Source of the DNA: Streptomyces griseus subsp. griseus | GTDB lineage: Bacteria > Actinomycetota > Actinomycetes > Streptomycetales > Streptomycetaceae | NCBI RefSeq assembly: GCF_000720255.1 | Contig: NZ_JOJE01000041.1 | Coordinates: 13,044 to 77,043 of the forward strand | Direction of reading: 5' to 3' | Length of the DNA stretch: 64,000 nt | Shown: piece by piece, positions 35,193-42,264 of the stretch | Layout of the letters: the number at the start of each line of letters is the position of its first letter | Position numbering within the stretch: the first letter of the stretch is position 1 | The notes under the pieces: model-generated | Told to the model about the DNA's origin: nothing | Seen by the model: the letters and a program-made list of their open reading frames with translations, nothing else | Databases searched by the model: none | Position numbers and translations under genes: made by a program

Positions 35193-36378
35193 GACCGAGG
35201 GCGGCGGCCTCGCCTGGCCGGCCGACCCCTCGGACGACGAGCTCGAACCGACGCTCTACGGCGGTACGGCCGGGATCGTCCCGACGCTCCTGGAGGCGCG
35301 CCGGCACTTCGGGGACGACTCCTACGGCGACACCGCCCTGTGCGCCGCCCGCGCCCTGGAGACTTTCGTCGAAGGCCTCGACGACGACTCCCTGTACTTC
35401 GGCCGCACCGGAGTGGCCCTCGCGCTGCGGGCCGTGCACGACGAACTCGGCGACCGCGCCGCCGGTGCCGCGGCCGACCACGCCCTGCGGCTGATCCGGT
35501 CACGGTTCGACGGAACACGCTGGGGCCCGCTGTTCGAGCTGATGGGCGGCAACGCGGGCATCGCCCTCGGCGCGCTGGCGGTCGGTGACCCCGAGCTCGC
35601 CGTCCTCGCACTGGAGCCATACCTGCGTACGGCGGAGAAGACCCCGGCGGGCGTCACCTGGGCCCACCGCCCCGACACCGAGTCACGCCTGTACCACATC
35701 TCGCACGGCGCGCTCGGCATCGTGTACGCGCTGGCCCACGTGGGCCGGGCGACCGGCCGCGCGGATCTCGTCGAGCTCGCCCTGGCCGGCGCGGCGAACG
35801 TCGTGGCCCACGACGAGGCCGGCCCGGACGGCTTCCTGGTCCCCCACTCCGACCCGCAGTACCGCCCCGACCGGATCGAACGCCACAGCTACGGCTGGTG
35901 CCACGGCCCGGCCGGAGACGCCCAGGTCTTCCGGCTGCTGCGGGACGTCTCGCGGGAGACCGCCCCCGCCTGGTCGGCCCTCGCCGACCGCTGCTGGCAC
36001 ACCGTGACCCACTCCGGTCTGCCCCGCCGGCTGCGCCCCGGCTTCTGGGACAACAACGGCCGCTGCTGCGGCACGGCGGGCGTCCTCGCGCTGGCCTGCG
36101 ACCGCATCGCCGAACAGGACGACGCCCCCGGCTTCGCCCACACCCTCGTCACCGACCTCGCCTCCCGGGCCCTGCGGGACGCCGACGGCGCCCGCTGGTC
36201 CAACGTCGAACACCGCGCCACCCCGAGCGACCTCGAACCCCGTACCGGCTGGGCGATGGGCAACGCGGGCATCGTCCGCGAACTGCTCCGCTTCGTACGG
36301 CTGAGCCGCGGCGGCGACCCGGCGTACGCGTTCCCGTGGCCGGATCAGCCGCCGGTCGCTCACCGCGCCGGCAGGTAG
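35098..36378 (+). CDS. Stand-alone LanC-like protein
   Basis: 426 residues from GTG 35098 (GGGAGG at 35081-35086); GTG 35107 is an alternative. It is an alpha-toroid with repeated inner-helix motifs (YGGTAGIV, FGRTGVALAL, GGNAGIALG, HGALGIVYAL, GTAGVLALA, GNAGIVREL). Zinc ligands of LanC are present: Cys and His in YGWCHGPAG and Cys in NNGRCCGTAG. LanC enzymes cyclise dehydrated peptides into lanthionines. No dehydratase, precursor peptide or exporter gene is nearby. It may thus be a lone LanC-like protein, like eukaryotic LANCLs that add glutathione to dehydroamino acids, or act with distant genes. Its end overlaps the convergent hydrolase gene by 19 bp. Confidence 0.82.
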   Translation: MGAVTAVESTTVDEAETLAEDGLRWLLAAARETEGGGLAWPADPSDDELEPTLYGGTAGIVPTLLEARRHFGDDSYGDTALCAARALETFVEGLDDDSLYFGRTGVALALRAVHDELGDRAAGAAADHALRLIRSRFDGTRWGPLFELMGGNAGIALGALAVGDPELAVLALEPYLRTAEKTPAGVTWAHRPDTESRLYHISHGALGIVYALAHVGRATGRADLVELALAGAANVVAHDEAGPDGFLVPHSDPQYRPDRIERHSYGWCHGPAGDAQVFRLLRDVSRETAPAWSALADRCWHTVTHSGLPRRLRPGFWDNNGRCCGTAGVLALACDRIAEQDDAPGFAHTLVTDLASRALRDADGARWSNVEHRATPSDLEPRTGWAMGNAGIVRELLRFVRLSRGGDPAYAFPWPDQPPVAHRAGR

Positions 36379-37208
36379 GGCTCCAGGGCGTCGGCGACGG
36401 CCTGAGTGCGTAGGTACTTCTCCACGCCGTGAAAGGCGAACAGCCCGATGAGCTCCGGGAGATCGAGTTCAACTCCGTCGAAATACCGGCGCAGCGGCCG
36501 CAGCACCGCGACGGGATCACCTCGGTCCGCCACGTTCACCCAGCGGGCCACGCCCGGCGGACGAACGCCCTTGTTCGCGACCGGTTCCGGCTGGAGGCGG
36601 TGGAAGACGCCGTGCGGCAGGGCGAGGGGCGAGCCCAGGGTGATGAAGAGGTCGACACTCAGCTCGGGATGGGCGTGCAGGGCCTCGTAGGTCACCACGG
36701 TACCGAGGGAATGGGCGATGACCACCCGCGGCCGGTGCGTGGCGATCACGGAGGCGACCTCCTCGCGGGCCGCGTGGCGGGCCGGCGCGTCCGGCACGCG
36801 TACGTAGGCGGCGAGTTCGCGCAGCAGGTCGAGGCTGAAGATCCGCAGGCGAGGCCCGTCCAGGTCGAAGCGTTTCGCCACCATCTCCACGGCATGCCGC
36901 ACGGGCACGAACAGGCGTCCCTGCACGGTGGCCTCAGGCAGGTCGAGGGCTTCCAGCCAGTGTCTCGCCAGTTCGGCCTCGGCCGGGGTGAGGTTGTCCA
37001 GGCCGTCGTACGAGCCCTGGGGCACCGGCAGGTCCCGCCACAAGTGGTGGGCGTAGTAGGCGAATGCCATGTCACCGTCGTCGAGCGGGCGGCCGAGACC
37101 TGCGGCGAGGTGTTCGGCCCACAGTGCGGCCTTCTGGGCGGCGACGCCTTCCGGGGAGTGGCCGGGATAGTAGTTCCTGATGCCGTGCACACCGACGATC
37201 AAGGACAT
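36360..37208 (-). CDS. Alpha/beta-hydrolase (lipase-like) downstream of the caspase-STAND gene
   Basis: 282 residues from ATG 37208, with GGAGG upstream. It starts SLIVGVHGIRNYYPG (oxyanion-side His-Gly). The nucleophile elbow is AHSLG within RVVIAHSLGTVVTYEAL, followed by FITLGSPLALP as in lipase/PGAP1-like hydrolases. There is a candidate Asp in WVNVADRGDPV and His in AFHGVEK. No signal peptide. It begins only 25 bp after the caspase-STAND-WD40 stop and is surely co-transcribed. It may be the effector (lipid or ester cleavage) or an enzyme switched on by caspase cutting. Confidence 0.78.
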   Translation of the reverse strand: MSLIVGVHGIRNYYPGHSPEGVAAQKAALWAEHLAAGLGRPLDDGDMAFAYYAHHLWRDLPVPQGSYDGLDNLTPAEAELARHWLEALDLPEATVQGRLFVPVRHAVEMVAKRFDLDGPRLRIFSLDLLRELAAYVRVPDAPARHAAREEVASVIATHRPRVVIAHSLGTVVTYEALHAHPELSVDLFITLGSPLALPHGVFHRLQPEPVANKGVRPPGVARWVNVADRGDPVAVLRPLRRYFDGVELDLPELIGLFAFHGVEKYLRTQAVADALEPYLPAR

Positions 37209-37233
37209 GGAGGTGCCTCCGGAGTTCGTCACT

Positions 37234-40200
37234 TCAACAGGTCTCGACAGCCCAAGGGCGCAACGGCTGCAGATGCGGCGGGGGTTCCAGAGCGAGGACG
37301 GTGTCGGTGAGGGAGACGACCAGCGTGCCGTCCGTCGCCACCGCCAGCGTCCTCGGCATCTCCGGCAGACCCAGAACGTCCACCTGGGTGGCGGACTCCA
37401 GGTCCCAGACGCGGAGCGTGCGGTCGCCTCCGCCGGTGACCAGATGCGGACGGCCGCCAACGGAGGCGAGCGCCACACACCAGACCGGACGCTCATGTCC
37501 CGTCAGCACGCGCAGCTCCTTGGCCTCCTCCAGGTCCCAGACGCGCACCACACCGTCCTTTCCGCCGGTGACCGCATGCGAACGGCCACCCATCGATGCG
37601 AACGCCACACACATCACCGCACGCTCATGTCCCGTCAGCGCACGCGTCTCTTTCCCCTCCTCAAGGTCCCAGACGCGCACCACACCGTCCTCCCCACCGG
37701 TGACCGCATGAGGGCGGCCACCCAGTGACCCGGCCGCCACACATGACAGCGGGGCTCCTGTGTCGAGGAGCAGTTCGCCAAGGTGCCGGTCCCCGGACGG
37801 GTCCCACAGCACCAGCGATCCGGTGGCGCCGAGTTTCCACGTCCGCCGGTAGCCGCACAGGACCACGGACGGCCGGTCCCGTACGGTGGTCGCGGCCACT
37901 GCGACGAAGACGTGCTTGGTCTCCGTGCTCGCCTTCGGAGAGCGTGTGACCGGCAGGTCCCAGACGTTGAGACGTGATGCGCTGGCGCCCGACCTGTCGA
38001 TGTGATGAACGGAGACGACAAGGCTGTCCAGGACGGTGCAGGTCGCGCTCCAGTCCTCGTCAAGGTGCCAGCGGTGGGCCCCACGCGCGACGACCTTGCC
38101 CTCCCGAAGATCCCAGACACGGACCACGCCGTCATCGGAAGCAGTGACAACGTGAGGCAGTCCGCCCAGGCTGACCGGAACAAGACCGGTGACCTCGGAA
38201 ATCTCCTCGCCGACGCTCGGCACGGCGTCGACACCAGGGACGAACAAGAACGCTTCCCGCCTCGCGTCGTGCGGCGGCACGCGCCCGATCCGGTGAGCCA
38301 ACCAGGAACCGCTGACGGTGAGGGCCAGTGACACCTCCTGCTCGCCTTTCTTGGCTGCGGCCAGGCTGAGGATCTGGCGGCGCTGGGAAGGCGATCGGTC
38401 GCGGTGGGCGCCGGCGGTGTCGACGTACACTCTTGCGAGCGGCATGAGACGGTGGGGGTTCCGCGCCCACTTCGGCAGCCAGGGTGAGCCGTCGAGTCGC
38501 AGCAGGAGTCGTTCCAGTAGCTCGGCGTCGGCGTGGACGACAAACTCCGTGTCCGCGAGGAGTTCGTCCAGCCTCCCGGCGTCGGCCGCGTGGTGTGCCG
38601 CGTGGCGCAGCAGGTACGGCTCGGCCGATGCCCAACGACGGGGTGTGCCGACCACAGTGAGCAGTCGCGTCCACACCGCTTCCGCGCCGCCGCCCGCCCG
38701 GGAGCGGAGTGTGTCGGCGAGGCCCTGGTGGAAGAGGCGGTACAACGCCTTGCCCTCGTCATCCATGCCGCGGCGCAGAAAGAAGCGTGCCGCGTCCAAC
38801 GCCTGCCGGATCTGCTCGGACTGCGGCTCGCCGTCCCCGAAGGCCGCGGCGGTGGCCGTCACCACCTCTTCCGGCATGCCCGCGCCCTGGGCGAACGCCA
38901 AGGCGGAGAGAACGGCGGGCAGCCACGGAACATCGCGATGGTGCTTTCGATGCAGGTCGACGACGCCCAGCAGATCGCGGGGTACGGCCTCACAGATCCG
39001 TTCCACCTCGGCCGGGTCGTCCCGTACAGGCTGGTCCAGCACGTGCCGCACGTACAACGCGGCCACCAGGAACTCGCCGTACTCCGGCACTCTGCGCCGC
39101 ACCAGTTCTCGAGCGATACCGTCCGCGAGCCGGCGGGCGGTCTCCCCGAGCTCGCTCTTCGCGTAGGGCCCCCGGACCGTCAGTACGCCGTACAGGTACA
39201 TGCGTAACTCGTCGTACAGGCGGCTCCGGGGCACCTTGTCCAGGTCGACACGGTTCGGACCGACGAGGCGGAGCAGCCGCTTGAAACGGCGTCCCGGACG
39301 GACGCCGATCAACATCCGGCAAGCCCCGTCGAGTCGCAGTAGCGCCTCCGTCAGTTCCTCGGGGTACTCCGCCTCGTCGAGCGCGTCCAGGATCAGCACC
39401 CGCGGGCCGGTCGGGACGCGCAACGCGGAGACCACATCGTCCACTTGTCCGGTCCTGCCGAGCTTCCACTGGCTGCCCAATGCCTCCATCACCTCGGACA
39501 CGGAACGCCCGCGCGCGTGCACGACGGCCAAATTCTGGACCTCGAGGGGCGGGTCCTCGAGCAGCCGCCACAGCCCCTCCGTCTTGTCCCGCAGGACTGG
39601 GTGTGCCGCGCAAACCAGGGCCCCGAGCAGCGCGGACTTGCCGGCACCCGGCTTGCCGGTCACCACTTGCACATCCTGGCCCTCTCCCCGCAGCCAGGCC
39701 GACAGGGTCCGGACTTCGTCGTTCCTGCCCCGGAAGAAGCCGTGATCGCCCGTCCGGAACACCGCCTCCGTACCGGAGGCACGGCCCGTGAAGTGGATCA
39801 CGTCCGCCATCTCGTCGAGCAGAGCGGCAACCGTACGGTCGACGGCGGCGGCACCGGGGCGCGAACCGTCCCGTTCATGCGCCGGGTTCGGAAAGAACGT
39901 CAGATGAGGAAGGTCGGCGTACTTCAGGGCCGGCGGCGAGAACGTGACCGTCTGCGGATACCCGTCCACCGCATACCGCTGCACGAGATCGGCGACCTCT
40001 CGGCAGAACCGACCAATCGGAACGTGAGGGAGGGAGGGATGCCCATCGGCCTTCCCGTCGGCGAATCTCCGGAGCGCCTCGGTGACGGCCCGGGTCAGGC
40101 GACCGTCGTAGGTCTCCTGACCGATCCCGCCGGCAGCGATCACCCAGGCCCGTCGCTTCTCGACGTCCAGGTCGTACTGCCACTCCAGCCGTGCCGCCCC

Positions 40201-40632
40201 TCCGGCGAAGCACAGGTCCAGCAGGAACAGCACCTGCGGCGCGGACTCGGCCGGTTCCGCGTCCTCGACCCGCTTGATCCAGTACTCGATGTCATGGACG
40301 GTACGCTGCCCGTCCCCACCGATCGGGTAGATGCCGCCGCTGTTGGAGCCCACGGTGCCGTGGGCCAGGAGGTGCACCACGACGAACCCCGGACCGGCGG
40401 AAAGCACCGATTCGACAGCCCTCTCCAGGGCTTCCGCCGAGGTGGCGGGGTCCACGTCGGCGGCGTGCAGGCGGTAGCCGAGGCCTCCCAGGACGGTGCG
40501 AAGCTCCTCGGCACATCCGGGGGCGTACGTCAGCGGCAGCCGCCGGGGTGGGGAATCGTCCCTCAGGTCCGGTTGCGGGCCTTCGATCCCGACCACCAGC
40601 GCCCGGTGGCCCGGCAGGCGCTGCTCGTCCAT
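37234..40632 (-). CDS. Caspase-like peptidase - STAND ATPase - WD40 sensor protein
   Basis: 1132 residues from ATG 40632 (purine-rich GGGAGGGAG upstream; the frame stays open to 40824). Residues 1-240 are a caspase/C14 domain: catalytic His91 in LLAHG and Cys141 in LLDLCFAGG. A STAND/NACHT-type ATPase follows: entry FRGRNDEVRTLSAWL (301-315), Walker A GKPGAGKS (326-333), Walker B RVLILDALDEAE (411-422). A helical region leads to a C-terminal WD40 propeller (about 800-1132) with blades DGVVRVWDL. Effector-switch-sensor design is typical of bacterial conflict/NLR-like proteins. It is followed by an alpha/beta-hydrolase gene. No target is known. Confidence 0.88.
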   Translation of the reverse strand: MDEQRLPGHRALVVGIEGPQPDLRDDSPPRRLPLTYAPGCAEELRTVLGGLGYRLHAADVDPATSAEALERAVESVLSAGPGFVVVHLLAHGTVGSNSGGIYPIGGDGQRTVHDIEYWIKRVEDAEPAESAPQVLFLLDLCFAGGAARLEWQYDLDVEKRRAWVIAAGGIGQETYDGRLTRAVTEALRRFADGKADGHPSLPHVPIGRFCREVADLVQRYAVDGYPQTVTFSPPALKYADLPHLTFFPNPAHERDGSRPGAAAVDRTVAALLDEMADVIHFTGRASGTEAVFRTGDHGFFRGRNDEVRTLSAWLRGEGQDVQVVTGKPGAGKSALLGALVCAAHPVLRDKTEGLWRLLEDPPLEVQNLAVVHARGRSVSEVMEALGSQWKLGRTGQVDDVVSALRVPTGPRVLILDALDEAEYPEELTEALLRLDGACRMLIGVRPGRRFKRLLRLVGPNRVDLDKVPRSRLYDELRMYLYGVLTVRGPYAKSELGETARRLADGIARELVRRRVPEYGEFLVAALYVRHVLDQPVRDDPAEVERICEAVPRDLLGVVDLHRKHHRDVPWLPAVLSALAFAQGAGMPEEVVTATAAAFGDGEPQSEQIRQALDAARFFLRRGMDDEGKALYRLFHQGLADTLRSRAGGGAEAVWTRLLTVVGTPRRWASAEPYLLRHAAHHAADAGRLDELLADTEFVVHADAELLERLLLRLDGSPWLPKWARNPHRLMPLARVYVDTAGAHRDRSPSQRRQILSLAAAKKGEQEVSLALTVSGSWLAHRIGRVPPHDARREAFLFVPGVDAVPSVGEEISEVTGLVPVSLGGLPHVVTASDDGVVRVWDLREGKVVARGAHRWHLDEDWSATCTVLDSLVVSVHHIDRSGASASRLNVWDLPVTRSPKASTETKHVFVAVAATTVRDRPSVVLCGYRRTWKLGATGSLVLWDPSGDRHLGELLLDTGAPLSCVAAGSLGGRPHAVTGGEDGVVRVWDLEEGKETRALTGHERAVMCVAFASMGGRSHAVTGGKDGVVRVWDLEEAKELRVLTGHERPVWCVALASVGGRPHLVTGGGDRTLRVWDLESATQVDVLGLPEMPRTLAVATDGTLVVSLTDTVLALEPPPHLQPLRPWAVETC
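37385..37740 (-). repeat. Near-identical 132-bp tandem repeats coding WD40 blades
   Basis: Three consecutive blades repeat with an exact 132-bp (44-residue) period; the same AGGTCCC landmark occurs at 37400, 37532 and 37664. The two blades with landmarks at 37532 and 37664 share DGVVRVWDLEE and LTGHER almost unchanged, so they duplicated recently. Confidence 0.8.
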
Positions 40633-40716
40633 GTCCCTGGCTCCCTCCCCCGGCGCGCAGAAGCACTGTAGACGGAGCATCAGGCCGTCCCCCGGACTTT
40701 CCGGCAACATGCCCGG

Positions 40717-40983
40717 ATGCAGCCGCACTTCACCGATACCTGCCTGATCACCGACGACGTCCCCGGCCTCGCCGCCTGCTACGCCGCGCTTCTCGACGCG
40801 GAGGTCCAGGGCGGGGCCCCTCACGCTCGAGTTCCGGGTGACCGACGTGGACGCACGTCACGAACGCCTGCCGCCCGGGGCATCGAGATCCTCAAGCCTC
40901 CGACGACCCAGCCGCGGGGGCGCCGGTCGGTGTGGCTGCGTGATCCGGAGGGCAACATCGTCAACCTGTACCAGCAGGCATGA
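40717..40983 (+). pseudogene. VOC/glyoxalase-fold gene relic (deletion plus two frameshifts)
   Basis: The open frame codes 88 residues; the family usually has about 120-130. The N-terminus (FTDTCLITDDVPGLAACYAALLDAEVQGG) and C-terminus (GIEILKPPTTQP.GRRSVWLRDPEGNIVNLYQ) are good VOC matches. The part between is not. There the family sequence LEFRVTDVDARHERLP appears in the next reading frame (about 40820-40875), flanked by two frame changes. About 40 residues before it are missing. The gene is therefore broken. It lies head-to-head with the caspase-STAND gene. Confidence 0.75.
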
Positions 40984-41004
40984 CCGCTGTCGCCGCGGAT
41001 CGGC

Positions 41005-42156
41005 TCAGGCCACCGAGCCGATCCGGCCCACGGGGCCCGGCTCCGTGTCGTGATGGATCGGGGTGTGGGCGCCCGCCAGTGAGACGCCGCTGCCTCCTCG
41101 ACGGTTGGCGACGATCTCCGAGGCGATCGACAGAGCCGTCTCCTCCGGGGTGCGGGCGCCGAGGTCGAGGCCGATGGGGGAACGCAGGCGGGCCAACTCC
41201 AGCTCTGTGACGCCGACTTCGCGGAGTCTGTCGTTGCGGTCGAGGTGCGTGCGCCGGGAACCCATCGCGCCGACGTACGCGACCGGGAGCCGCAGGGCGA
41301 GCTTCAGCAGGGGTACGTCGAACTTGGCGTCGTGGGTGAGCACGCACAGGACGGTCCGCGCGTCGACCTCCGTGCGCTCCAGGTAGCGGTGCGGCCAGTC
41401 GACGACGATCTCGCCGGCCTCCGGGAACCGCGCCCGGGTGGCGAACACCGGGCGGGCGTCGCAGACCGTCACGTGGTAGCCGAGGAACGTGCCGATGCGC
41501 ACGAGCGCCGACGCGAAGTCGATCGCGCCGAAGACGATCATCCGGGGCGGCGGTACGGAGGACTCGACCAGCAGCGTGAGCGGGGCCCCGCAGCGCGAGC
41601 CCTGCTCGCCGATCTCCAGGGTGCCGGTGCGGCCGGCGTCCAGGACGGCGCGCGCCTCGGCGGCCACCGTGCGGTCCAGTTCGGGGTGGGCGCCGAAGCC
41701 GCCCTCGTGGGAGCCGTCGGAGTGGACCAGCAGCGCCCGCCCGATGAGGTGCGCCGGGCCCGCTACGATCCGCGCCACCGCCGCCGTCCCACCACGCGCG
41801 GCGGCCGCCAGCGCGGCCGCGATCACCGGGCGGTCCGGGTCGCCCGCCCGGACCGGGGTGACCAGGATGTCGATGACGCCGCCGCACGTCAGGCCGACGG
41901 CGAAGGCGTCGTCGTCGCTGTAGCCGAAGCGCTCCAGGACCGACTCGCCGTCCCGCAGGGCCTGTTGGCACAGATCGTAGACCGCGCCCTCCACACAACC
42001 GCCGGAGACCGAGCCGATCGCCGTGCCGTCCGCGTCCACCGCGAGGGCGGCGCCAGGCCTGCGGGGCGCGCTGCCGCCGACGGCCACCACGGTGGCCACG
42101 GCGAAGTCACGGCCCTGCTCGACCCAGCGGTACAGGTCTTCGGCGATGTCCAGCAT
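41005..42156 (-). CDS. XdhC/CoxI-family maturation protein for the molybdenum hydroxylase
   Basis: 383 residues. The N-terminal XdhC domain has RDFAVATVVAVGGSAPRRPGAAL and GSVSGGCVEGAVYD (conserved Cys). The C-terminal Rossmann-like domain has MIVFGAIDFASALV, CVLTHDAKFDVPLL and YVGAMGSRRTH. XdhC proteins bind and sulfurate the molybdenum cofactor before it enters the enzyme. It is the last gene of the leftward operon after the FAD, Fe-S and Mo subunits. Confidence 0.9.
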   Translation of the reverse strand: MLDIAEDLYRWVEQGRDFAVATVVAVGGSAPRRPGAALAVDADGTAIGSVSGGCVEGAVYDLCQQALRDGESVLERFGYSDDDAFAVGLTCGGVIDILVTPVRAGDPDRPVIAAALAAAARGGTAAVARIVAGPAHLIGRALLVHSDGSHEGGFGAHPELDRTVAAEARAVLDAGRTGTLEIGEQGSRCGAPLTLLVESSVPPPRMIVFGAIDFASALVRIGTFLGYHVTVCDARPVFATRARFPEAGEIVVDWPHRYLERTEVDARTVLCVLTHDAKFDVPLLKLALRLPVAYVGAMGSRRTHLDRNDRLREVGVTELELARLRSPIGLDLGARTPEETALSIASEIVANRRGGSGVSLAGAHTPIHHDTEPGPVGRIGSVA

Positions 42157-42264
42157 CTCTCGGTCTCCTCGACGACGGTCGCGTGCAGGTCGGTCGCGGC
42201 GGGTGGCCGGTGCACGCCCAGCCGGCCCTCACGGGGATGGAGGCCGAATGGACGGCGCCGGTTG

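Noticed and set aside
34036..36378. Complete lanthipeptide gene cluster
   Set aside because: No LanB/LanM/LanKC dehydratase, leader peptide or transporter is found on either strand around the LanC-like gene.
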